Below are positions 7,457-15,305 of a stretch of DNA of 41,674 nt, one piece after another. The notes under the pieces were generated by a model that had not been told where the DNA came from, searched no databases, and saw only the letters and a list, made by a program, of their open reading frames with translations. Location of the stretch: contig JAKSPJ010000017.1 of the NCBI GenBank assembly GCA_024404915.1, positions 1 through 41,674 on the forward strand. The letters run 5' to 3'. Numbering within the stretch: the first letter of the stretch is position 1; the number at the start of each line of letters is the position of its first letter. Made by a program: the position numbers and the translations under genes. Source of the DNA: Oscillospiraceae bacterium. Lineage in GTDB: Bacteria; Bacillota; Clostridia; Oscillospirales; Ruminococcaceae.

Positions 7457-9058
7457 GTGACAAGAAAATATGTATATCACCCGACAAGTTTTATGCTCCC
7501 GACCTCGCATTATGATAAAGAACGCGCCGATCATGCCGTGAACTTCATTCAGTGTCTGCGGCATACGAAAGGCGCGTTTTATAATCAGCCGTTCAAGCTG
7601 CTTGACTGGCAGGAGACCGTCATCCGCGACCTGTTCGGCATCATCAAAGAGGACGGCACAAGGCAGTTCAAACAGACGATTATTTTCATTGGAAAGAAGG
7701 CCGGGAAGAGCGAGCTTGCCGCCGCTGTTGCGCTGTATCTGCTCTGCGCGGACGGCGAGCAGCGTGCGGAGATCTACGGCGCGGCAGCGGACAGGCAGAT
7801 GGCTTCACTGGTGTATTCAGTTGCGGCGGATATGATCCGTTTATCCCCGGCGCTCCGGAAACGATGCAGAATTCTGGACTCCCGCAAGCGTATTGTCTAC
7901 GAGCCGACAAACAGCTTTTATCAGGTGCTGAGTTCGGAGGCGGACAGAGCACACGGCGTTTCGGCGCACGGTGTGATCGTGGATGAAATTCATGTGCAGA
8001 AAAATCCTGACCTATACAATGTACTGACAAAAGGCTCCGGCGATGCCAGACGGCAGCCGCTGCAATTCATTATCAGTACCGCCGGGGACAACATTCACAG
8101 CATTGGCTATGAGCTGTTCCAGAAAGCAAAAGACCTGCTGGACGGGCGCAAAACTGATCCTACCATTTATCCAGTGATCTATGCCGCCGATCCGGAGGAC
8201 GACTGGACTGCACCTGAAACATGGCGCAAAGCAAATCCGTCCCTCGGCATCACATTTTCGGAGGACAAGCTGAGAGAAGCCTGTGAATCTGCGAAGCAAA
8301 ATCCCTCGGAAGAAAATGTATTCAAGCAGCTTCGCCTGAACATCTGGACAAAACAGGCGGTGCGATGGATGCCGATGGAGCATTGGGATAAATGTGCATT
8401 CCCTGTGAATGCGGAAAAGCTGAAAGGCAGACCTTGTTATGCGGGGCTGGACTTGTCATCAACACAGGATTTGACAGCACTCGTTCTCGTTTTCCCGCCA
8501 TACGGCGATGATGAAAAATACAGCATTCTGCCGTTTGCGTGGGTGCCGGAGGAAACAATCGAAATCCGCAGCCGGAAAGACCATGTAAATTATCCACTCT
8601 GGCAGAAGCAGGGATATATCCTCAGTACCGAGGGCAATGTTGTGGACTATGAAGCCATCGAGCAGAAAATCTGGGAGCTTGCGGAGATGTACCAGATCAG
8701 GGAATTGGCATTTGATCCGTGGAACAGTCAGATGCTTGTGAACCGTCTGATGAACGAGGGCATGACCGTTGTGAGCTTCCGGCAGGGCTTTGCAAGCATG
8801 AGCCCACCGACCAAAGAACTGATGAAAATGACGCTCGAACAGAAACTTGCACACGGCGGACATCCGGTTTTACGCTGGTGCATGGACAATATTGTCATAC
8901 AGACCGATCCGGCAGGCAATATCAAAATCTCCAAAGCAAAAGCGCAGGAGAAGGTTGACCTTGCGGTCGCGCTAGTTATGGCACTGGACAGAGCCGTGCG
9001 GAATGATGTATCCTCCGGTGAATCAATTTATGAGACCAGAGGTCTGCTGTTTGTGTGA
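7457..9058 (+). CDS. Phage terminase large subunit
   Basis: 533 aa from a GTG at 7457, chosen because AGGAG lies nine bases upstream; a TTG 39 bases earlier has no such site. ATPase motor: Walker A GKKAGKS at about residues 79-85, Walker B VIVDEIH at about 173-179. Nuclease domain: Asp in GLDLSSTQDLT near 330 and Asp in the KVDLAVALVMALD segment near 500. The enzyme cuts concatemeric DNA and pumps it into the prohead through the portal (next gene). Length is normal for the HK97-type Terminase_1 family and no motif is broken, so the protein looks functional. Confidence 0.93.
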   Translation: MTRKYVYHPTSFMLPTSHYDKERADHAVNFIQCLRHTKGAFYNQPFKLLDWQETVIRDLFGIIKEDGTRQFKQTIIFIGKKAGKSELAAAVALYLLCADGEQRAEIYGAAADRQMASLVYSVAADMIRLSPALRKRCRILDSRKRIVYEPTNSFYQVLSSEADRAHGVSAHGVIVDEIHVQKNPDLYNVLTKGSGDARRQPLQFIISTAGDNIHSIGYELFQKAKDLLDGRKTDPTIYPVIYAADPEDDWTAPETWRKANPSLGITFSEDKLREACESAKQNPSEENVFKQLRLNIWTKQAVRWMPMEHWDKCAFPVNAEKLKGRPCYAGLDLSSTQDLTALVLVFPPYGDDEKYSILPFAWVPEETIEIRSRKDHVNYPLWQKQGYILSTEGNVVDYEAIEQKIWELAEMYQIRELAFDPWNSQMLVNRLMNEGMTVVSFRQGFASMSPPTKELMKMTLEQKLAHGGHPVLRWCMDNIVIQTDPAGNIKISKAKAQEKVDLAVALVMALDRAVRNDVSSGESIYETRGLLFV

Positions 9059-9073
9059 ATGGAGGTGATTGCT

Positions 9074-9085
9074 ATGATTGTATAA
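9074..9085 (+). other. Three-codon mini-ORF (MIV) with strong ribosome binding site
   Basis: GGAGGTGAT four bases before ATG ATT GTA TAA. The block from GGAGGTGAT to the stop is nearly identical to 12441-12464. It sits in the 67-bp gap between terminase and portal genes. Confidence 0.4.
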
Positions 9086-9125
9086 AACTACGGCAGGATT
9101 ATCAATATCGAAGGGAGATGATACA

Positions 9126-10361
9126 ATGAATATCTTGCAGAGCATTTTCAAGCGCAAAAGCAATGATCGTGCCGCAGGTTCGGGCTACCGATTCTTCTTC
9201 GGGCAGTCCGCTTCTGGTACGCACGTGAACGAGCGCACGGCAATGCAAATGACTGCGGTGTACGCCTGTGTGCGTGTGCTTGCAGAATCTGTGGCAAGTC
9301 TGCCGCTGCATCTGTATCGGCGCGGGACAGCCGGAAATCGGGAAAAGGCGGAGAATCATCCGCTGTTTTTTCTGCTGCATGACGAGCCGAATCCCGAAAT
9401 GACAAGCTATGTGTTCCGCGAAACGCTTATGACACATTTGCTGCTGTTCGGCAATGCCTATGCGCAGATTCTGCGGAATGGCAAGGGCGAGGTGCTAGGG
9501 CTGTATCCGCTGATGCCGAATCGGATGCGTGTGGAGCGCGATGAAAGCGGCAGACTGTTCTATCGCTATTACCGCTTTGACCGTGAGCCGCCGAATCAGG
9601 AGCAGAGCCATGTCATTCTCACACCACATGATGTGCTGCACATTCCGGGACTGAGCTATGACGGTCTGGTCGGCTTCAGTCCGATTGCTGCGTGCAGAAA
9701 TGCAGTCGGCGCGGGACTTGCGGCAGAGACCTATTCCGGCAGATTCTTTGCCAACGGTGCAGCGCCTTCCGGTGTGCTACAGCATCCGTCTCTCATTAAA
9801 AACCCCGAAAGACTGCGTGATTCTTGGAACGCAGCATACGGCGGTGCAGGCAATGCCGGGAAGGTCGCAATTCTGGAAGAGGGCATGACGTTTACGCCTG
9901 TGTCAATTTCGCCGCAGGATGCACAACTTCTGGAAACGCGCAAATTCACAGTCGAGGAAATCTGCCGCATTTTCCGTGTGCCGCCGCATCTGGTGCAGAA
10001 TCTTGATCGCGCCACCTTCAACAATATCGAGCAGATGAGCATTGATTTTGTCATGTACAGCCTAATGCCTTGGCTTGTGCGCTGGGAGCAGTCAATGTCG
10101 AAGGTGCTGCTGTCTCACGATGACAAGCGAAAATATGAGATTCGGTTCAATGCTGACGGCTTTTTGCGCGGCTCACACAAGGAACGCTATGAGGCATATG
10201 CTGTCGGCATCAACAACGGCTTTCTCTGCCCGAATGATGTGCGCCGTCTGGAGAATATGGATGTCATTCCGGACGGAGATATTTTCATGGTGCAGGGTGC
10301 AATGATGCCGCTGGATATGGTCGGTGCTGCTTATGCTGGAAAGGAGAATGCGAATGAATAA
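9126..10361 (+). CDS. Phage portal protein, HK97 type
   Basis: 411 aa from ATG 9126, which has AAGGGAG eight bases upstream; an in-frame TTG at 9078 lacks a site. Family hallmarks include the N-terminal MTAVYACVRVLAES helix, SLPLHLYRR, LLLFGNAYAQI, the long DVLHIPGLSYDGLVGFSPI stretch and the clip/stem region with FRVPPHLVQNLDRATFNNIEQ. Twelve copies form the channel at one capsid vertex through which DNA is packaged and where tails normally attach. The last eight bases overlap the protease gene. Complete and intact. Confidence 0.95.
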   Translation: MNILQSIFKRKSNDRAAGSGYRFFFGQSASGTHVNERTAMQMTAVYACVRVLAESVASLPLHLYRRGTAGNREKAENHPLFFLLHDEPNPEMTSYVFRETLMTHLLLFGNAYAQILRNGKGEVLGLYPLMPNRMRVERDESGRLFYRYYRFDREPPNQEQSHVILTPHDVLHIPGLSYDGLVGFSPIAACRNAVGAGLAAETYSGRFFANGAAPSGVLQHPSLIKNPERLRDSWNAAYGGAGNAGKVAILEEGMTFTPVSISPQDAQLLETRKFTVEEICRIFRVPPHLVQNLDRATFNNIEQMSIDFVMYSLMPWLVRWEQSMSKVLLSHDDKRKYEIRFNADGFLRGSHKERYEAYAVGINNGFLCPNDVRRLENMDVIPDGDIFMVQGAMMPLDMVGAAYAGKENANE

Positions 10362-11031
10362 AAAGCATTTCTGGAACTGGTCGCAGAATGGGGATGAAAA
10401 TATCCTGCATCTGAACGGTACAATTGCCGAGGAAAGCTGGTTTGAGGACGATATCACGCCCGCGCTGTTCAGGGCAGAACTGGAAAAATGCAGTGCGCCG
10501 ATCACTGTGTATATCAACTCGCCCGGCGGCGATTGTGTGGCTGCAGCGCAAATTTACACGATGCTGATGGACTATCCGTATGATGTGACGGTCAAAATTG
10601 ATGGTATCGCTGCATCTGCTGCAAGTGTGATCGCAATGGCAGGCACAAAGGTGCTGATGAGTCCGGTTTCAATGATGATGATCCACAATCCCGCGACCGT
10701 TGCAATGGGCGATCATACCGACATGGAGAAAGCAATTGCAATGCTCGATTCTGTAAAGGAAAGCATCATCAACGCTTACGAGATCAAGACCGGAATCAGC
10801 CGAAAAGAGCTGTCTATGATGATGGATTCCGAGACATGGATGGATGCAAACAAGGCTGTTGAACTCGGCTTTGCAGACGGCGTTCTGGAACGGGAAATGC
10901 AGAATGCTGGTAATGTATCTGCGTCGGTTTTGTTCTCACAACGGAAAGCAGATGCTGCGCTTGTGAACAGAATGATGCGTGATGCCGTTCCCGTGCAGCC
11001 CTATTATGACAGACTTGAAAAGCTGAAATGA
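10354..11031 (+). CDS. Prohead protease, ClpP-like (S14)
   Basis: 225 aa from ATG 10354 (AAGGAG seven bases upstream, overlapping the portal stop). ClpP fold with the YINSPGGD motif near residue 54, nucleophile Ser in the DGIAASAASVIAMAG segment near 90 and the His in MMMIHNPAT near 110. In this arrangement the protease sits inside the prohead and trims the capsid protein's N-terminal scaffolding arm during maturation. Gene order portal-protease-capsid is classic for HK97-type heads. All expected catalytic elements appear present. Confidence 0.9.
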   Translation: MNKKHFWNWSQNGDENILHLNGTIAEESWFEDDITPALFRAELEKCSAPITVYINSPGGDCVAAAQIYTMLMDYPYDVTVKIDGIAASAASVIAMAGTKVLMSPVSMMMIHNPATVAMGDHTDMEKAIAMLDSVKESIINAYEIKTGISRKELSMMMDSETWMDANKAVELGFADGVLEREMQNAGNVSASVLFSQRKADAALVNRMMRDAVPVQPYYDRLEKLK

Positions 11032-11090
11032 TCGGCACTACTCCTCTGATAAAGTGCGGCGGTTGGCTCTGCTGCTCTTTATAAATTCAT

Positions 11091-11146
11091 GTCGGTGATT
11101 ACGCCGACAATATCCGTTCGCTTTCCAACTTTGGAAGGCGATTTTT
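11091..11146 (+). terminator. Hairpins between protease and capsid genes
   Basis: A 5-bp stem (GTCGG...CCGAC, 11091-11108) is followed by a 10-bp stem with a 2-base loop (11119-11140, one G-U pair) and then ATTTTTC. The second has the form of a rho-independent terminator placed inside the structural operon, so it would act as an attenuator or partial terminator between protease and capsid. The remaining gap has no gene. Confidence 0.6.
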
Positions 11147-11222
11147 CATGCGCTGCAAAAAACTATCGATTGCAGTGCCGTCATGTGCGCCCGACACTTT
11201 TCGGGCAGAAATGGAGTAAAAT

Positions 11223-12419
11223 ATGAATAACTTCACCATCATCGAACTGCGTGAGAACCGTGCAAAGAGCTGGGAAGCTGCAAAGGCATTTCTGGATTCT
11301 CACCGCACCGAAAACGGCACGCTGTCTGCGGAGGACAGCGCAGTCTACGACCGCATGGAAGCGGAGATCATCGCACTCGGCAAGGAGATCGAGCGTATGG
11401 AGCGCAGTGCCGCGCTTGAAGCGGAGCTTTCCCGTCCGGTCGGTTCGCCGCTGACGAATATCCCCGGCAGCGCAATGGACACCAAGACCGGGCGTGCGTC
11501 CGATGCGTACAAGCACAGCTTTCTGACTGCGCTCCGCAGCAACTTCCGTCAGGTGAGCAATGTGCTGACCGAGGGCACGGACACCTCCGGCGGCTATCTT
11601 GTTCCGGATGAGTATGATGAGCGTCTGATCGAAAAGCTGGATGCGGAAAATGTGATGCGCAGTCTCGGCACAGTCATTCAGACCTCTGGCGAGCGCAAGA
11701 TCAATGTCGCAGCATCCAAGCCCGCTGCATCTTGGATTGAGGAGGGCGGCGAGCTGGTGTTCTCTGATCCCCAGTTCAGCCAGATCATCCTTGATGCGTA
11801 TAAGCTGTCGGTTGCTGTGAAGGTCTCCGAGGAGCTTCTTGCGGATAATGCCTACGATCTGGAGGGCTGGCTCATCAATTCTTTCTCCCGTGCGCTTGCA
11901 AACAGTGAGGAGGAGGCGATGGTCATCGGTGACGGCGTGAGCAAGCCGACCGGTATTCTGACCAGCGGTGAGGTCGGTATCACGACTGCGGGCAACAAGA
12001 TCGAGGCAGATGAAATTATCGACCTGATCTACAAGCTGAAGCGTCCGTACCGCACCAACGCCGTGTTCCTGACTGCGGATTCCACCCTTGCCGCCATTCG
12101 CAAGATGAAGGACAGCACCGGGCAGTATCTGTGGCAGCCTGCACTGACCGCCGGTGAGCCTGACCGTCTGCTCGGCTATCCTGTGTATACCTCTGCGTTC
12201 GTTCCGACTGTTGCTTCCGGTCAGCCTGTGCTTGCATTCGGTGATATGAGCTACTACAACATTGGTGATCGCGGTGTGCGCTCCTTTGCCGCACTGCACG
12301 AGCTGTATGCCGGTGTCGGTCAGGTCGCATTTGTCTGCAAGGAGCGTGTGGACGGCAAGCTGGTTCTCCCCGAAGCTGTGCAGATCATGAAGATGAAGGG
12401 CGCTGCCAATAGCGGCTGA
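11223..12419 (+). CDS. Major capsid protein, HK97 fold
   Basis: 398 aa. The first about 100 residues are charged and helical (a scaffolding-like delta domain with an ERMERSAALEAEL coiled-coil stretch), expected to be removed by the protease. After TEGTDTSGGYLVPDEY, near residue 120, comes the HK97-type capsid domain with VAASKPAASWIEEGGE, DAYKLSVAVKVSEELLADN and the C-terminal CKERVDGKLVLPEAVQIMKM. It would form the icosahedral head. TGGAG lies before the ATG. It is the last recognisable virion gene in the window; no connector or tail gene follows. Confidence 0.95.
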   Translation: MNNFTIIELRENRAKSWEAAKAFLDSHRTENGTLSAEDSAVYDRMEAEIIALGKEIERMERSAALEAELSRPVGSPLTNIPGSAMDTKTGRASDAYKHSFLTALRSNFRQVSNVLTEGTDTSGGYLVPDEYDERLIEKLDAENVMRSLGTVIQTSGERKINVAASKPAASWIEEGGELVFSDPQFSQIILDAYKLSVAVKVSEELLADNAYDLEGWLINSFSRALANSEEEAMVIGDGVSKPTGILTSGEVGITTAGNKIEADEIIDLIYKLKRPYRTNAVFLTADSTLAAIRKMKDSTGQYLWQPALTAGEPDRLLGYPVYTSAFVPTVASGQPVLAFGDMSYYNIGDRGVRSFAALHELYAGVGQVAFVCKERVDGKLVLPEAVQIMKMKGAANSG

Positions 12420-12452
12420 TGATAGGCTCTTTGTAGGAGGGAGGTGATGCCT

Positions 12453-12464
12453 ATGATTGTATGA
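12453..12464 (+). other. Three-codon mini-ORF (MIV) after the capsid gene
   Basis: AGGAGGGAGGTGATGCCT then ATG ATT GTA TGA. It encodes the same tripeptide and has the same leader as 9074-9085. Confidence 0.4.
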
Positions 12465-12551
12465 TTTTTGCGCCGCTTGGCGCAGTTCTCTGTCGCATAT
12501 TGTACACAAGAAAAAGCTATTATTTCGCAGTATATTCTGCAAATCTCACGC

Positions 12552-12580
12552 TTGATATAAACAGCACTCTGATTTATAAT
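12552..12580 (+). promoter_or_regulatory. Sigma-A type promoter
   Basis: TTGATA (12552-12557), 17 bases, TATAAT (12575-12580), 55 bases before the ATG at 12635. It gives the post-capsid genes their own transcription start. Confidence 0.75.
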
Positions 12581-12634
12581 GTGTACAACGGAACGGGCAA
12601 TCCGAGCCGAATATGCGAAAGTGAGGATATTAAA

Positions 12635-12883
12635 ATGACGAACAGATTATGGCATGAGGGAGCAATTCTTGTTCCGACTCAAGACGGCAAAACCGTCGTT
12701 CACTACTGGGCAAAGGTCTATGATGAGGGCAGCCCTTTTGGCATTGCAGACGGTCGTATCAGCAAATTGATGCTCAAAGCAAACGGCGAGATCATCTACA
12801 ATTATGATCGTGGGGAGGATGTTCCCCCTCAGACCGAAGCAGCGGAAATTGCACTTGCCATTCTGATGAAAGAGTACAGTTAA
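12635..12883 (+). CDS. Small conserved mobile-element protein (DUF7678-like)
   Basis: 82 aa from ATG 12635, with GTGAGGA eight bases upstream; an in-frame extension to 12461 would read through the promoter and is rejected. The sequence MTNRLWHEGAILVP...HYWAKVYDEGSPFGI...GGRISKL-like pattern resembles a small uncharacterised family found beside recombinases and relaxase genes in Clostridia, which I recall as DUF7678, but the name is from memory. Predicted soluble, mostly beta strand. Role unknown; placement between capsid and recombinase modules suggests an element accessory function. Confidence 0.7.
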   Translation: MTNRLWHEGAILVPTQDGKTVVHYWAKVYDEGSPFGIADGRISKLMLKANGEIIYNYDRGEDVPPQTEAAEIALAILMKEYS

Positions 12884-13001
12884 GCGGACAATTCTACCGG
12901 AAGGAGCTTGCGTTATGCAGGCTCTTTCCTTTTCTGTACCCTATTATTATACAGCGAAATACAGCCGATGTCAACCACCAGTATCCCTATAAAACACATA
13001 T

Positions 13002-13031
13002 AGCAGGAGCGCAAAACTCCTGCTCATTTTT
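13002..13031 (+). terminator. Rho-independent terminator
   Basis: AGCAGGAG pairs with CTCCTGCT around a 7-base loop (13002-13024), followed by CATTTTTAT. It ends transcription after the 82-aa gene. Confidence 0.75.
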
Positions 13032-13068
13032 ATACTCAGTGACATATATCCAGAATGGGAGGAATGCC

Positions 13069-13473
13069 ATGACAGAAATTCAGAAACAGCAGATTCAGTC
13101 CATGCGGTCAAACGGGCTTGTGTTTGCAGACATTGCAAATAAGCTCCACCTGTCGGTCAATTCTGTAAAGTCATATTGCAGAAGAAATGCCATTCAAAAG
13201 CAAGATGTCACATCAGCACTTTGCAAGCACTGTGGTGCAGTCCTGATTAACACGCCGGGGCATCGGCAGAAAACATTCTGCTCGGCTGCCTGTCAGCAGA
13301 AGTATTGGTGGGAGAACCGAAACCTGATGCTGCATCATGCACTCATTTCAGTTACCTGTCCCGCCTGCGGTAAAAGTTTCACAGCTTACAAAGGGCATCA
13401 CAGAAAATACTGCTCTCACACTTGTTATATCGCAGACCGATACAGAAAGGCGGATGCGCATGAATCAGAATGA
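13069..13473 (+). CDS. HTH and zinc-finger DNA-binding protein
   Basis: 134 aa from ATG 13069 (GGGAGG just upstream; an earlier GTG is less well placed). Residues 1-45 form a sigma-region-4-like helix-turn-helix (GLVFADIANKLHLSVNSVKSYCRR). Two zinc-binding segments follow: CKHCGAVL...FCSAAC and CPACGKSF...YCSHTC. Proteins of this layout sit immediately upstream of large serine recombinase cassettes in Clostridia and are probable regulators or directionality-type factors; that role is inferred. Its 3' end overlaps the next small gene by 14 bases. Confidence 0.8.
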   Translation: MTEIQKQQIQSMRSNGLVFADIANKLHLSVNSVKSYCRRNAIQKQDVTSALCKHCGAVLINTPGHRQKTFCSAACQQKYWWENRNLMLHHALISVTCPACGKSFTAYKGHHRKYCSHTCYIADRYRKADAHESE

Positions 13474-13645
13474 AACCACCTATCTTGTCACGATGAAGCT
13501 GTTTCAGAAAATGCTCGAAAGCGGGCTTATCACCGAGGAAGAATACGCCGTAATTGATACAAAGATGCAGGAGAAATATAGCCCGAAAATCGGCGTATTA
13601 TTCTGCGAAAATCCGCGTAAATCCGTTGACATTTCGCCTGTTTGA
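13460..13645 (+). CDS. SHOCT-like small protein
   Basis: 61 aa, ATG 13460 overlapping the end of the HTH gene. The segment MKLFQKMLESGLITEEEYAVIDTKMQEKY is the short helical SHOCT-like pattern (hydrophobic helix, GLITEEEY turn, helix) common in small proteins encoded just ahead of serine recombinases. Probably a protein-interaction or oligomerisation peptide. The recombinase gene starts 33 bases later, so the three genes form one operon. Confidence 0.75.
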   Translation: MNQNETTYLVTMKLFQKMLESGLITEEEYAVIDTKMQEKYSPKIGVLFCENPRKSVDISPV

Positions 13646-13678
13646 CGGTAGTATTGTAGCTGAAAGGAGGTTTGCGAT

Positions 13679-15304
13679 ATGGCAGAATTGAAAACCAAAA
13701 TCACCAAAATCGAGCCTGTGATTCCGCTTATAAAACCGCGCCTGAAAGTAGCCGCCTACGCCCGCGTTTCAATGGAATCGGAGAAGTTGATGCACTCTTT
13801 GTCAGCGCAGATCAGCTACTACAGTGACCTGATCCAGAAGAATCCGGAATGGGAATATGCGGGTGTCTATGCGGACAGATTTGTCAGCGGCATAAGCACT
13901 GCCAGACGCACGGAGTTTCAGCGGCTGATTGCGGACTGCGAAAAAGGAAATGTGAATCTCATACTCTGCAAGAGCATTTCCCGTTTTGCACGCAACACCG
14001 TTGACCTGCTGAACACTGTGCGTTACCTGAAATCGCTGGATGTGGAAATCTGGTTTGAAAAGGAGAATATCCGCACACTTTCAGCAGACGGCGAAGTTTT
14101 ATTGACTCTTCTGGCAAGCTTTGCAGAACAGGAAAGCATCTCCCTCAGCGAAAATCTGAAATGGGCGATTCAGAAGAAATTCGAGCGCGGAGAGCCTTGG
14201 GGCACGGCGGTCTACGGGTATGATAAGGTCGGAAACGATTATGTCATCAATGAGGAAGAAGCACATTTTATTCGCAAAATTTATGCACTTTTCCTCGCCG
14301 GTGAATCCGCCGCTGCCATCGCAAAATGGCTGAAAGAGAACGGATGCAGATGCACCACAAAGCAGTTTGTAAAATCCGTCCTGACAGATATTTCCTACAC
14401 CGGCGATTTGCTTTTGCAGCAGCATTATTCTCCGCAGGTGCGCACGATGAAAAAGAACAACGGCGAAATGCCGAAATACTATGTTCAAGCCCATCATCCC
14501 GCAATCATCAGCCATGAAACCTTTGCGGCGGTGCAGGAGAAAATGTGGGCTGTAAAAGACTACAATCGTGAGGCAAACCGCATCGGTCGAGTGAGCTGTT
14601 TTTCATCCAAAATTACCTGCGGCTGCTGTGGACATCATTATGTGAAATATGACGGTACGAGCTGGGCTTGCTTTGGTAAAATCACGAGCCGGAAACAAAC
14701 CTGTCAGAACGGAAATCTGATTATTGCAAGGCTTAAAACGGTCTGCGCAGATGTGCTTGGTATTGCAGAATTTGACGGTGATGTGTTCACAAAGACCGTT
14801 CATAACATTCTTGTTGAGCCGGACAGCACACTCACATTCACATTTTATGACGGAAAAACAGTTACAAAGCAGTTTCTGTTTTTCAAGCCCGAACAACGTA
14901 ATTTTCAAGACCCGCACACGCAGTTTTACGGCTACAATTGGAATGGTGAAACCTATGTTATAAACGAAAATGAAGCAGAGGTTATCCGCACTGTATACGA
15001 TGATTATCTCGCTGGTATGAGCATTTCAGACATCAGCCGAAAAAATGAGTCGCTCGGTCATCACAGCAAGCGCGGCAGGTTCTCGCGCAAATTCATACTC
15101 TATCTTTTGAGCAATCCGTTTTACACAGGTTCGCGCACCTATCCCGCCGCTTATTCGGGAACAGGGCAGGATGAAATTGTGGAGTACGATCATGAAGGAA
15201 TCATTGACAGGGAGACTTTTGAGAAAGTGAAGATTCTGCGCGAGAAGTCTGTGACGCTCCGGCGGAAAGCAATGGAGACCGCACGAAAGAAAGGAGAAGC
15301 ATAA
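13679..15304 (+). CDS. Large serine recombinase 1
   Basis: 541 aa. Resolvase catalytic domain at residues about 24-165 with the nucleophile Ser31 in AAYARVSMES and the Arg-rich SISRFARNTVD motif near 105. It is followed by a Recombinase domain (about 185-285) with YGYD and the TKQFVKSVLTDISYTGD pattern, and a Cys-containing ribbon (CGCCGHHY...C). A second Recombinase-like segment (EAEVIRTVYDDYLAGMS...NPFYTGSRTY) lies at the C-terminus. Such enzymes integrate and excise elements by a Ser-linked double-strand break mechanism. AAAGGAGG precedes the ATG. The stop is followed one base later by the second recombinase ATG. All catalytic residues are visible. Confidence 0.93.
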   Translation: MAELKTKITKIEPVIPLIKPRLKVAAYARVSMESEKLMHSLSAQISYYSDLIQKNPEWEYAGVYADRFVSGISTARRTEFQRLIADCEKGNVNLILCKSISRFARNTVDLLNTVRYLKSLDVEIWFEKENIRTLSADGEVLLTLLASFAEQESISLSENLKWAIQKKFERGEPWGTAVYGYDKVGNDYVINEEEAHFIRKIYALFLAGESAAAIAKWLKENGCRCTTKQFVKSVLTDISYTGDLLLQQHYSPQVRTMKKNNGEMPKYYVQAHHPAIISHETFAAVQEKMWAVKDYNREANRIGRVSCFSSKITCGCCGHHYVKYDGTSWACFGKITSRKQTCQNGNLIIARLKTVCADVLGIAEFDGDVFTKTVHNILVEPDSTLTFTFYDGKTVTKQFLFFKPEQRNFQDPHTQFYGYNWNGETYVINENEAEVIRTVYDDYLAGMSISDISRKNESLGHHSKRGRFSRKFILYLLSNPFYTGSRTYPAAYSGTGQDEIVEYDHEGIIDRETFEKVKILREKSVTLRRKAMETARKKGEA

Positions 15305-15305
15305 A

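Noticed and set aside
11181..12542. Long minus-strand frame (453 codons) opposite the capsid gene
   Set aside because: It mirrors the codon structure of the well-supported capsid gene and has no ribosome binding site or protein motif.
12461..12634. N-terminal extension of the small gene at 12635
   Set aside because: It would read through a consensus promoter and the mini-ORF region, while ATG 12635 has its own ribosome binding site.
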